Assembly: GCA_905221605.1 (NCBI GenBank)
Contig: CAJNDS010002559.1
Location: 5,001 to 69,000, forward strand
Direction: 5' to 3'
Origin: Symbiodinium natans
Taxonomy: Eukaryota; Sar; Dinophyceae; Suessiales; Symbiodiniaceae
DNA length: 64,000 bases
How positions within the stretch are numbered: the first letter of the stretch is position 1; every line of letters begins with the position of its first letter. This document shows, piece by piece, positions 18,954-27,950 of this stretch. Below the pieces are notes generated by a model. The model made no database searches, was not told the origin of the DNA, and was given only the letters and a program-made list of their open reading frames with translations. Made by a program: the position numbers and the translations under genes.

Positions 18954-21900
18954 ATGTCCGTACCGATAACTGACAGCTCAAGCCTAGCAGGGGTGTGCAG
19001 ACCCTTACCTTTTCTCATGGCCTTGGCACTTGCTGCAGCGGCTGCAGATGCGCCGGGCGCGCTCCTGCCACATATGCGCCTGCCCCCTGCGGCGGCAGAA
19101 ACCATGGAGGTCGCCGGGCCCTGCCGCTGGTCCGGACCGCCCCTGAACAGTCCACCTGACGGCTACTGCTTTCTGTATGCTTGGCTGGCTTCTCTCGAGC
19201 CCGAGAGATGGCAAGCTGTCGCGAAAGACAGCATGGGTTTCATCGTGGACGCCGAAGAAGAAGGGATCTGGAAGGCAAAGGCCCGCAGCCTTCTGGACAA
19301 AGTCTTGGCTTTGATGGAGAGCGAAGGTGCACACGACATGGCGGGAAGTCTTCGACGCGGCGCCTATCCCGGGGACGAAGAATTCGCCTTTTACACGCGA
19401 GCCTTAGGCGGGGCCTTCCTTCTGACTCCACTAAGCGAAGATAAGGCCTTTCCTGTGATTCATGGGGAGGGCCCTGTGCACTGCGAGCTTGGCTTCGTGT
19501 ATAGTACTGATGGAGCCGGCTACTCTTCTGGCCATTACGTGCTGCTGCGAAGCTGGGCGCCCGACCAGAAGATTGCACAGCCAGCCGCCAGGATGTCGCT
19601 GTCGGACTCGGACTCGGACTCCAACGCAAAGCTTCATTGCCCTCCGGAGAGAGCTGGGGCCCCACCCCTCGCTGATGACGCCGCCAGTGAGACGGATGAC
19701 GACGCAGCCTGTCACACAGACGAGGGCGACAAGTACGTCTCCGAACATCCCAGCAGCAAACTTGACGACAACGCAGATAATGCCCAGGACGGCGAAGCGT
19801 CCAGGTGTGCCGACGCGGAGGGCGGGTCCACGGCCAAGCTCCAGACCACAGTGGCTGCTGCTTGCTGTGATTCCCAGCTAAAGGAAACTCCCAACAGTGA
19901 CGCGCGCAGCGGCAGCGGCCTTCTGGACGGCGCAGGCGATGCCCGGGACGGCGAAGCGTCCAGGTGTGCCGATGCGGAGGGCGGGTCCCCGGCCAAGCAC
20001 CAGACCGCCGTGGCTGCTGCTTCTGGCGCGGCGCCCTCCAGCTGTGATTCCCATCTAGAAGAAACTTCACCAACGCCGACAGACAAGCGAGGCAAGCAGC
20101 TGCAGACGAGCACGTGGGCCACGGCTGCGATGGCATTTGGACGCACGAGCAGGATTCTGAAAATTAGACCCAAGTGGCTTGGACGCATCCTGTCCGGCGA
20201 GAAAACGATAGAGATACGCGGAGAGGCCTGTCCGCACGAAGGTTGGGTGACGCTTGCAGAGGTCAAGACACGAAGAATCCTAGCAAGGGCTCGAATTGGA
20301 CGGAGCCGCCGCTTGACAGAAACAGACAGGCACGAGAACCACGAAGCGCTCCGAGAAATTTCGTACCCAGCGCCGTGGGCGTGGCCACTGGAGGAAGTCG
20401 AGGTCCTGCCTGCCCCGATCAGCATTCCCAGCTGGGTGGCGAAAGGCTCCGTGCGATGGATTACTCGCGAGAGGTGGGAGGCTTTCGACCGCGACCCGGG
20501 CCTCGAGGCGGCTCCATTCACCCCAACTGCATGGGCTGCGCGGCAATCGAAGAGGCGATCGGCCGAACAGGGCTGCGAGGATGCAGCCCCTCAGAAGAAG
20601 CCCAAGCAGACAATGGCGCGGAAACGCTACGCGGCCGAGCTCTGCTCCACGCAGTCATGCATCTTCAACCCGCAGCGCCCGGGCTCGGCAGCGCGGAGGC
20701 CACGCCTGGCCAGCGCGTGCGCGTTTTGCAGCAAGGCGACGATGCAGACTGCGGCCGGTACGCCAGCCGGGCGAGGTCGTCTGACCAAAGCTCTCAAAGC
20801 ATTCCGCACCTGCAGCAACGGCACTGTGCACGAGAGAGCCCTGAAGCGTCTCCGGCACTGGGCACCTGCCCACGCTGCGCGAATAGAGAAATCGGCTAGC
20901 GCGCCTAAACGCCACAAGCCTGTCGAGGGGGGCCAGTGTGCCAGTGACAGTGCAACGTGGGAAAGCTGCAAAGCTCGCCGCAGGCACGTTGCGGCACCTC
21001 CCGATGGCCCGGCCAAGAAGGTCTATCGTTCCGCAGTCCTGGCGGATCAGCGCTACGCGAAGAAGCGATTCTACCCAGATGCACCACGGCGCGCCCGAGC
21101 GTCAGGGTCGGAACTGCTCGCACCCGTCGACAACGACTGCGACCTCCCACCGGCGAGCCGCTCCGATGTTTCCATCGGCCTGCAGCGCTGGTGCACAGAG
21201 GGGGCCTGGGGAATGTGTACAAGCTGTCAGATGCTGCAGATGCGCCCGCTGCGACCTAGAGACCTGCAAGCAGAGGAACACAAGCCCGAGGTTCCTCGTT
21301 CCAGCTGCCGCCGCTGCGGCGCGAAACATCCGCACGTGGTGCCGCGCCCAGAGGACGTGCCGCTGCCATTGCGCGAGCTGCCCCACGACGTCGTCCAGGC
21401 ACTTCGCCCTTTGACGATCGACGTGGGGCCGGTCACCCGCGCGGACAACGGCTATCGCAAAAAGGTTCGCATGACGACCTTTTCCTGGGGGCTGGAGAAG
21501 GTCGACGTGAAAGTCGAGAAACTACCTAAGGAGTCACGACGCCTCGCGCGTGCTGCGCTGAAGTTTCTGCGTCGGTCGTCGGACAGTCTGTATGGGCATT
21601 TTTACGATCGCCACTGCTCCTTCTTGGACCAGAACGCTTCTGGGCCCACCCCGGAGGTGGCTCGCAGACCACTCCAGTTCATTGAGGAGCCTGGCCTCGA
21701 GAACGCTCTCTGGCCGCACTTGTATTGGGATGCTAATATGTGCGAGTCTTACGAGCGCCTCAATCGGCGCCGCTTCCGGCAGCTAGCCGCCACCGAAGAT
21801 CCGCAGGGCCAGGCCGAGACTAGCGATGCCGACGAGGCAGAAGATGTCGACGATCGCCGTCACAGCATCAAGCGTTCCTTCCTCTGCAAACTGCTCAGTC

Positions 21901-24827
21901 CCCTCCTTGGGTATGGATCCGACTTCGAGCTTCTGCAGTTCGTGTATGACCTGCATCTGTGGACGGATCTGGGAAGCAAGCGCAACGTGGCGGACGGAAC
22001 CGCCATGCGGATCATGATGCGCGGACACCCGATGTCTCCGCTCTACTGGAAAGATGTGAAGAACGGCCTGCATGACCTCGTCCGCCAGATAGGCTACCCT
22101 CACCTGTATTGGACGCTGGCACCTTACGAGCGCAGCTTTCCGTACCACGCTTACTTGCTCGACGAGATGCAGAAGCTGCTGCGCGAGCGAATGCGACTGC
22201 CTGCCTTCGAGTGTCTGCACCTCACGCACACGATGCTGCAGGTAACTCGCAGTCTTCTGGCCGGGCGCGGAAGGCATCGCGGCACGGGCTGGACTCGGCA
22301 TCTGCTGGGGAAGGGGCAAGGACTAGACGGCGTGCATTTCTTTACGCGCATCGAGTTCCAGGATGGATCCAAGAAAGCCGGTACACAGCAGTATCACGGC
22401 TCGGGCCGTCCACATGTGCACGCACTGTTCTGGCTGCGAGATCCTGCGGCAGTTGACCTGGGGTCAATCGCAGCAGCAACTGAAAATCTCCCAGAAGCCG
22501 AGAACGATCTCGCCGCATTCGTTCGAGGCTCGCAGCGTGATGATGCCGGCGAGAGCCGCTGGCCGGTGCATGACGGTCCGCCGCAGTTTGACCCCGTCAC
22601 GGGTGGCTGGACCCTTCCTCACACGCCGGACGACGCCGACCAGGGCGTTCGCGGGTACTTCCTCGACATCATGGACGCTCTGCGCTGCCATCAGGACTTA
22701 CAGTGCAGACAGGGACGTGGTCTCTTGCTGGCGTACGTGGCCAAGTATGTGGCCAAATGGTCCGACTCCTCGTACGACGAGTGGATGTCGGACGCGAGCA
22801 GCGTCACGAGCCTGTGTCGGAAGATACTATTCGAGTATCACCCGCTCGAGCCTGAGATGGTCCTGCAGCTGACGCAAGGTTTGCGTCAGTGGGAGTTTGG
22901 AACTGTCCAGACTGGTCGCCGGTCCGTACGTGCGCCGCATCCCTGGGACGAATCAGCTCAGCAGCCCTTGTTCGTACAAAAATACATGGACTGCGCCTGG
23001 CGTGGGGAGACCATGTCCCTGCTGGAGTATCTGCGTAAAAGTGGGCCGCACGGTGAGATCGCTGCATGGCTGCGGCAGCGACACGAGGAGGCGCAGAATG
23101 CTGGCACGCAGGTGGACCTGGAAGAATTCGTGCGAGGGTACATGATGCGTGGAGAGCAAGTCGTGGCAGTCGATTATTTGTGGCGGCTGAATGACCGCTT
23201 CTTCGGTCAATGGTGCATGATGCACCTGCCTTTTCGATCCTTGGAAATCTTCCGGACCGTCCGGGGTGTAGACAGTGTTCCGGATCGTTATCGTGGGTTT
23301 GCCACGGCTCTTCTGCTCACAGACAATGCCGATGGTCCACATCGGGGGCACTGGCGTGATCTGGGTAACTTGGTCCGGGACATGCAGTTGGAGGGGCACA
23401 CGGACGCAATTATCCGGGACACACGGCTGTTTTTGGAGGCTGTCACAGTCGCTGTGAACGCATACATCGACGGCCGCATCGACAAGACGGAGGAAGACAG
23501 TGTGGGCAAGCCTGTGGAGCAAGCTCGCCTTGGCCTGTTCGAAGGCCAGCAGCTGCTGTTTTTCAACGCCATACAGGAGCGAGTGACTCGCTCCCTGCAA
23601 GCACAGCAAGCGACGGACGACACAGACGTTGAACGCATCTTCTCGCAGCTCCGGGATCTGCAAAACCGGCCCTTGATTTGCTCCGGCAGGCCGGGCACGG
23701 GGAAGACGACGGTGGCCTTGGAATGTGCACAGTGTGCACTGGCCGATGGCGCGGCAGTGCTGGTGACCTGTCCCACAGCTCGGATGGCAGGCCGCGTGCG
23801 CCAGCGGCTTGGCGACCACGCCAATTTGGTTGTCGACACGGCTGCAGCCGCGTTTCAATTTCATCTGCCTGAGCAGGAGGCGGCGTACGTCTTGTGCGGA
23901 TACACGCTGGTAATTGTCGACGAATACTCGCAACTCGGTCTGGAAGACTTTGAGCGCGTTCTCCGGCTGTGGAGCATGGCGGACCGTGTTCCTGCGATGG
24001 TTTTCCTCGGAGATAAGTACCAGCTGCCGGGCGTGGCACCACAGCGGCCGTGGGAAAGCACGGCCTGGAAGTCGTGTCAAAGGATGGAGCTTGCCAAAAT
24101 CTATCGCAGTCATGACCCTGCTTTTCTGCAAACGCTGGCTTTGCTGCGATCCAGCATGCCAACGAAGACAGAGGTGAATAAAATCTGCCGCGGCCATAAG
24201 GCCTGGTCGGGCAAAGAGCCCACTGTGGAAGACATGGAGCGACTCCTTCACGAGTATCCCACGGCCACATATGTTGCGGCCACAAGGAGTGGGGTCGCTT
24301 TGATCAACAAGCTCGCCCTGGCAGCTTTGTACCCTGGCGTCAGCCCCGCAGCCGTGCTGCCCGGCGCTTATGAGGACAACCCGGAAAATTTCAACAACAG
24401 TTCCTTGCGCCTCGACCGACAGCCTGCGCCTACCGATGTGGAGATTTACTTGGGCGCTCGCATCTACCTCACACGGAATGTTCGGAAGACGGATGACTTT
24501 GTCAATGGCATGGGCTGTACTGTTCTGGAGTACGAGGCGGCCACCCGAGTGCTGTGGGTGCGAACGGACACCGGAAAGCGACTGCCCGTCACCCCCTGGC
24601 ATGATCCGGAATTTGCAGGGCTGGTCTACTATCCACTTCGCTTGGGCTACTGCAGCACCATCGCAAAAGTGCAAGGCGACGAATTCTCTTTCATCATTAT
24701 CTACTTGGACGTGCCAAACTTGCCGGCAGTAGGCTACACTGCGCTGAGCCGGGTGAAAGATGCTCAATCCTATCTTCTGGGCGGCGTGCTTACCCCGGAG
24801 CATTTCACCCCTGTAACACTGCGATGA
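18954..24827 (+). CDS. Helitron-like Rep-helicase with N-terminal OTU and ASCH domains
   Basis: A 1957-residue single-exon protein. Start 18954 gives the longest product; ATG 19017 (CTCATGG) aligns better with the paralogue upstream. Domains in order: OTU-like protease (D69-G-Y-C72, H194-Y); acidic linker with two near-identical DGEASRCADAEGGS repeats; ASCH (about 400-515, SGEKTIEIRG); basic CxxC tail; Cys-rich, possibly zinc-binding region (about 747-793); rolling-circle Rep with HUH motif H1154-V-H1156 (GRPHVHALFWL) and two tyrosines Y1261/Y1265 in AYVAKYVAKW; SF1 helicase with Walker A GKT (K1584), Walker B D1656-E1657, GDKYQLPGV, and YTALSRVKDAQ near the end. HUH plus two Tyr plus SF1 helicase is the Helitron architecture, in which Rep nicks and joins single-stranded DNA and the helicase unwinds it. 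OTU domains are known in some Helitrons; ASCH is unexpected. No stops or frame breaks, so it may be active. Confidence 0.85.
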   Translation: MSVPITDSSSLAGVCRPLPFLMALALAAAAADAPGALLPHMRLPPAAAETMEVAGPCRWSGPPLNSPPDGYCFLYAWLASLEPERWQAVAKDSMGFIVDAEEEGIWKAKARSLLDKVLALMESEGAHDMAGSLRRGAYPGDEEFAFYTRALGGAFLLTPLSEDKAFPVIHGEGPVHCELGFVYSTDGAGYSSGHYVLLRSWAPDQKIAQPAARMSLSDSDSDSNAKLHCPPERAGAPPLADDAASETDDDAACHTDEGDKYVSEHPSSKLDDNADNAQDGEASRCADAEGGSTAKLQTTVAAACCDSQLKETPNSDARSGSGLLDGAGDARDGEASRCADAEGGSPAKHQTAVAAASGAAPSSCDSHLEETSPTPTDKRGKQLQTSTWATAAMAFGRTSRILKIRPKWLGRILSGEKTIEIRGEACPHEGWVTLAEVKTRRILARARIGRSRRLTETDRHENHEALREISYPAPWAWPLEEVEVLPAPISIPSWVAKGSVRWITRERWEAFDRDPGLEAAPFTPTAWAARQSKRRSAEQGCEDAAPQKKPKQTMARKRYAAELCSTQSCIFNPQRPGSAARRPRLASACAFCSKATMQTAAGTPAGRGRLTKALKAFRTCSNGTVHERALKRLRHWAPAHAARIEKSASAPKRHKPVEGGQCASDSATWESCKARRRHVAAPPDGPAKKVYRSAVLADQRYAKKRFYPDAPRRARASGSELLAPVDNDCDLPPASRSDVSIGLQRWCTEGAWGMCTSCQMLQMRPLRPRDLQAEEHKPEVPRSSCRRCGAKHPHVVPRPEDVPLPLRELPHDVVQALRPLTIDVGPVTRADNGYRKKVRMTTFSWGLEKVDVKVEKLPKESRRLARAALKFLRRSSDSLYGHFYDRHCSFLDQNASGPTPEVARRPLQFIEEPGLENALWPHLYWDANMCESYERLNRRRFRQLAATEDPQGQAETSDADEAEDVDDRRHSIKRSFLCKLLSPLLGYGSDFELLQFVYDLHLWTDLGSKRNVADGTAMRIMMRGHPMSPLYWKDVKNGLHDLVRQIGYPHLYWTLAPYERSFPYHAYLLDEMQKLLRERMRLPAFECLHLTHTMLQVTRSLLAGRGRHRGTGWTRHLLGKGQGLDGVHFFTRIEFQDGSKKAGTQQYHGSGRPHVHALFWLRDPAAVDLGSIAAATENLPEAENDLAAFVRGSQRDDAGESRWPVHDGPPQFDPVTGGWTLPHTPDDADQGVRGYFLDIMDALRCHQDLQCRQGRGLLLAYVAKYVAKWSDSSYDEWMSDASSVTSLCRKILFEYHPLEPEMVLQLTQGLRQWEFGTVQTGRRSVRAPHPWDESAQQPLFVQKYMDCAWRGETMSLLEYLRKSGPHGEIAAWLRQRHEEAQNAGTQVDLEEFVRGYMMRGEQVVAVDYLWRLNDRFFGQWCMMHLPFRSLEIFRTVRGVDSVPDRYRGFATALLLTDNADGPHRGHWRDLGNLVRDMQLEGHTDAIIRDTRLFLEAVTVAVNAYIDGRIDKTEEDSVGKPVEQARLGLFEGQQLLFFNAIQERVTRSLQAQQATDDTDVERIFSQLRDLQNRPLICSGRPGTGKTTVALECAQCALADGAAVLVTCPTARMAGRVRQRLGDHANLVVDTAAAAFQFHLPEQEAAYVLCGYTLVIVDEYSQLGLEDFERVLRLWSMADRVPAMVFLGDKYQLPGVAPQRPWESTAWKSCQRMELAKIYRSHDPAFLQTLALLRSSMPTKTEVNKICRGHKAWSGKEPTVEDMERLLHEYPTATYVAATRSGVALINKLALAALYPGVSPAAVLPGAYEDNPENFNNSSLRLDRQPAPTDVEIYLGARIYLTRNVRKTDDFVNGMGCTVLEYEAATRVLWVRTDTGKRLPVTPWHDPEFAGLVYYPLRLGYCSTIAKVQGDEFSFIIIYLDVPNLPAVGYTALSRVKDAQSYLLGGVLTPEHFTPVTLR

Positions 24828-25011
24828 ACCTATAGTGGCATGGGCGGCACTGTCAGATGCTCGTCACCGGCGCTGCTTAGGGATGACTTCTCGCTCGCGG
24901 CGAAGCCTGCGAGCGTGTCTCGCCGACTTGCGGATTTGTACGGCGCGAGGAAAATCAAATCTGCATTGCTTGCGTGCTCCATTGTACTTTGAATGTTATG
25001 GCAGGGACGGC
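24828..25011. other. 3' spacer with shared module
   Basis: GGCGCGAGGAAAATCAAATC then TGCATTGCTTGCGTGC at about 24938-24985 matches the modules downstream of the lysine-rich and OTU-ASCH genes. No gene is seen. Confidence 0.55.
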
Positions 25012-25090
25012 TCTTCAGAGAGAGCGGGAAAGACAGGAGAGGGAGACAGAGAGAGAGAAGGAGAGAGGGAGAGAAAGAGATGGGCGATGG

Positions 25091-25145
<55 letters not shown>
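25012..25145. repeat. GA purine tract downstream of Rep-helicase gene
   Basis: About 130 bp of GA and GGGA units. A region of about 50 bp (25098-25143) is pure GA. Confidence 0.9.
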
Positions 25146-25147
<2 letters not shown>

Positions 25148-26275
25148 AAGTGCGTGTGACAAAGAGAAACTCAGTCTGTGTGGTTCGATCGGCATGGTTA
25201 CCTCGTTTGGCTCACAGAGGCTCCAGTCGGGCGTCTTAGCAGTAGCCGAGGTAGCCAATTGCAAGATGAGCAGCAGACACGTCCATCTGTACTTGCCTGC
25301 GCCCCGCCGGGTTGCCACCAGGGTTAGCCCCCGCAACGGTTGCCCCCGCCAGGGTTGGCCTTGCCAGGGTTGCCTTGCCCCCGTTGCCCCCGCCAGCGTT
25401 GCCCCCGCCTGGGTTGCCCCCGCCATTGCCTGCTTCCTGGCCAGAAAAACGAGGCAACATTTCGGCACAGCTACCCAGCCCTGGCCTGCTTCTTGATGTG
25501 TTCAACACTTCCCCGCCAGGGTTGCCCCCGCCAGGGTTACCCCCACAGCGTTGCCCCTCAGGTCACGTATTCAGGAATTGTGTGTGACGGCCCAGCCATC
25601 TTATGAAGGAAACATAGGCCTCCTTTCGTCTCGAAGTGCCATGTGACCCCAGATGCTTCTTCGTCCCTCTCTATGAAGGGCCCTGCCAAAGTTCTCTGTA
25701 AGTTGCCCTCGCCAGGGTTGCCGCCGCCAGGGTTGCCCCCGCCAGGGTTGGTTGCTACTCGGGAAGTACCGGAAGCCGAAATGTCTGTTTCTGTTGCTCT
25801 CTCTCTCTTGCCCAACACTCTCGCCCTCCCTCCCTCTCCCTCATCCTCTCCTCCTGGCTTCCGAGCTCTCGACTGGCCGTTGCTCAGGCTGTTGCGAGCT
25901 TATGGCCAGCGCAAGAAAACAAAGGACGGTGACTGACTTGACAACCGCACTTGAGTCTGCTGAGGTGGGACTCCCTGTTCCCCCGGCCTCTCCGTGTCGC
26001 TGCAGCGCTCTTTCCAGGACACAGCTCTGGTCGAAGAACCGCCTGCACGCATATGCATCTTCTGCATGCTCATGTGACTTGCAGCTGTTCGTGCTGGCAG
26101 CATGCACTCATCAACCTGTGGTTTGCTGGTTTTCGTGTTCAAGGCTTGGCGAGGCTGCAGTCAGAACATTGTGCTGTCGTGTCGGGGCACAGACCTCCAG
26201 TTGCCCCATGTGGCGTCACATGTTTTGCGCAGTCTGAGCTTTGAAGTGCAGGCCTAGGCTCCGAGCAGGCATGTC
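25146..26275. other. Spacer between convergent genes with minisatellite traces
   Basis: It holds two short clusters of 15 bp minisatellite units (25316-25430 and 25510-25560, again 25705-25752), one hairpin element (25652-25680), a CT-rich stretch (25797-25860) and unique sequence to the RdRP stop. Frames of 80-160 codons here overlap one another on both strands and were not called. Confidence 0.6.
25652..25680 (+). repeat. Dispersed hairpin element, isolated copy
   Basis: GATGCTTCTTCGTCC then CTCTCTATGAAGGG, the same element as in the arrays at 9-10.6 and 14.4-16.1 kb. It is followed by CCCTGCCAAAG as at 10605 and 14541. Confidence 0.8.
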
Positions 26276-27334
26276 TCAGAACAGGGTGCTGTCCAGGAGC
26301 CCGCGGAGCGTGCTGATGGCCCGGCCGGAGTGCAAATTCTGCATAGCGAGCTGCAGGGAGGCAATGTGCTCTTCTGAAAGAAGCTCCTGGCGCCACTGTT
26401 CACGGCCTAGGGCGTGGTGTAACAGGCAGGCAATCTCCAGCAGGGGGCATGTGCGGGCTTCCCGACGCCAGGCCAGCGCCTCATTGCGCTTCATGTTCAA
26501 CCAGATGCACCGTATCCACCGACCTGCGCGTGCTCCCAAAACGATTTTGTCGCCCGGGAACCAAATCCGGCCAAGCTCCAGGCTCTTCGCGTTGATCTCC
26601 TCCTTCAGCAGGGCTTGTACTGGCTTCAGTTCCCACGGCTTACGTTGGTAGGGTGGAAGGCCGTGTGAGCACAGAGTCCACGCAAATGCAAACGTGGAAC
26701 GGAAGGTGCTCTGCGCGATGCCTGCTGCACGCATCTCGCGGCGAATGGCGGCCAAGACGTACTGCCCAGAAAACTTCTTGGGGCAGTCGTAGGCTGCATG
26801 GCAGAGAAACCCCACGCGCAGCATGCACTGGTACTTGGCCGGATCTCCTGGCGACTCATACACCGCCTGCTGGCATTTTTCTGCCATTGCAGTTGCCAGG
26901 CCACGGACGTTGAGCGTTGGCACGCGAAGCATGTACCGCAAATATTCTGGAGTCCTATCCTCACACAGGGAAAACCGAATCCTGTCTTCCTGCTCGAGTT
27001 CTTTCTTTGGCTGCGCGGCGCCCTCGAGGTCCAAAGCTGCCACAGCCGGCTCCGTGTGGTCCAGGAACTCGATCAGGTCGGCGTTCAAGGTCACGAAGAC
27101 TGTGTCGCCATCCGAATCTCCGCCAGACAGCGCCGTGACGCCAGGCCCACGCACTGTGCAGACGATGCAGTTCCTCGGCGGGGCGCGTTGGTGGGCAGGC
27201 CATTCCTTTGCCTCCCATACCTGGATGTCTCCCGGTTGCACGACCGGGCTGCGCCACACGGCAACCCTACCCACGATGTTGACGCCGTTCGCGAAGACAT
27301 AGCACTGCTTGTCCTTCGAGCTAGGCCGTTCCAC
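26276..27334 (-). CDS. RNA-dependent RNA polymerase (RNA-silencing type), catalytic and C-terminal segment
   Basis: A 352-codon frame on the minus strand. It carries the active-site signature of eukaryotic cellular RdRPs: D-S-D-G-D (27118-27104) in LSGGDSDGDTVFV, the Mg-binding triple-aspartate loop. About 40 residues before it lies VGRVAVWRSPVVQPGDIQVWEA, matching the conserved 'G-x-V-x-V-x-R-x-P-x-x-x-PGD' region upstream of the loop. These enzymes make double-stranded RNA from single-stranded RNA for small-RNA pathways. The nominal first codon is GTG, and the sequence before it has CCCTAACTAACCCC, possibly a branch-point region, so this is most likely a downstream exon and not a separate gene. 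The reading frame differs from the segments upstream (27354-29345). The exon junction is not resolved. It converges tail-to-tail with the Rep-helicase gene. Confidence 0.8.
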   Translation of the reverse strand: MERPSSKDKQCYVFANGVNIVGRVAVWRSPVVQPGDIQVWEAKEWPAHQRAPPRNCIVCTVRGPGVTALSGGDSDGDTVFVTLNADLIEFLDHTEPAVAALDLEGAAQPKKELEQEDRIRFSLCEDRTPEYLRYMLRVPTLNVRGLATAMAEKCQQAVYESPGDPAKYQCMLRVGFLCHAAYDCPKKFSGQYVLAAIRREMRAAGIAQSTFRSTFAFAWTLCSHGLPPYQRKPWELKPVQALLKEEINAKSLELGRIWFPGDKIVLGARAGRWIRCIWLNMKRNEALAWRREARTCPLLEIACLLHHALGREQWRQELLSEEHIASLQLAMQNLHSGRAISTLRGLLDSTLF

Positions 27335-27353
27335 AGGGTGTGTGCGGGGTTAG

Positions 27354-27947
27354 TTAGGGTTTTGCAGAGATGCCGCCTGCCTCAAGTCCCTTCCAGATGT
27401 CGGGCAGCGATGTCAGAACCCATGCGCCTCCGGGCAGGACGAGCTGAGGGTCGTGTCTGCACTGCGTCAGGAGGCCGTTGAATGCGCCACCGCCTCCGAG
27501 AACTGCCCGCTTGGTTCCCCGCGCCAAGTCCCACGGGTGCATCTCCTCGACTTCCTTGGTGAGCTGGGCCAGATCGCTCTCCACCTCTTCTTCATCGGCT
27601 GCGGCTCGGACTGTGACCTCGTGTTTCCCGACCCGATTGACAAACTGCCGTTCCTCGTTCATCTCCGCCTGGCGTTTGTCGCCCCGTGTGGGGGCTGGCG
27701 GAGACAAACGCTTCACGGCTTCTGCTGGAGCTTCGAGAAGGCTGTTCTTGATGCCCCATGCCATGCTCGCGAAGTGAAGCACGGTGGCAGCTTGCAGTGT
27801 CTGAAGCCTGGGCAGCTGGACATGACTATAAACTCGTGCTCTCAACCCCCTCTGCTCATGTACACGTGTCCTACGTTCTTGCTTTTCCAGACGCTGTAGG
27901 CTAATGTTATGGTACTGTTCTTCACTAATTGAAAGACAACGGTCCAC
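27354..27947 (-). CDS. RdRP gene, middle segment
   Basis: A 197-codon frame in the same frame as the segment upstream (27951-29006), separated from it by a single TAG at 27953-27951. The first part (to about 27810) contains possible splice signals and may be intron. From LQTLQAATVLHFASMAWG onward it looks coding, with an acidic helix (AADEEEVESDLAQLTKEVEEM) and an end (PQLVLPGGAWVLTSLPDIW) that may correspond to the strand just before the conserved PGD region of RdRPs. The segment ends at a stop 20 bp before the next one, in another frame. Assignment to the RdRP gene rests on strand, order, spacing and the expected total length of about 1000 residues. Confidence 0.5.
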   Translation of the reverse strand: MDRCLSISEEQYHNISLQRLEKQERRTRVHEQRGLRARVYSHVQLPRLQTLQAATVLHFASMAWGIKNSLLEAPAEAVKRLSPPAPTRGDKRQAEMNEERQFVNRVGKHEVTVRAAADEEEVESDLAQLTKEVEEMHPWDLARGTKRAVLGGGGAFNGLLTQCRHDPQLVLPGGAWVLTSLPDIWKGLEAGGISAKP

Positions 27948-27950
27948 CAG

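Noticed and set aside
22953-24803. A 616-codon minus frame opposite the helicase
   Set aside because: It is the antisense shadow of the Rep-helicase gene, whose plus frame carries the recognised motifs.
13606-25680. Definite Helitron termini (5' TC, 3' hairpin plus CTRR)
   Set aside because: Candidate hairpins are too many and no unique pair of ends with an A-T insertion site could be defined by eye.
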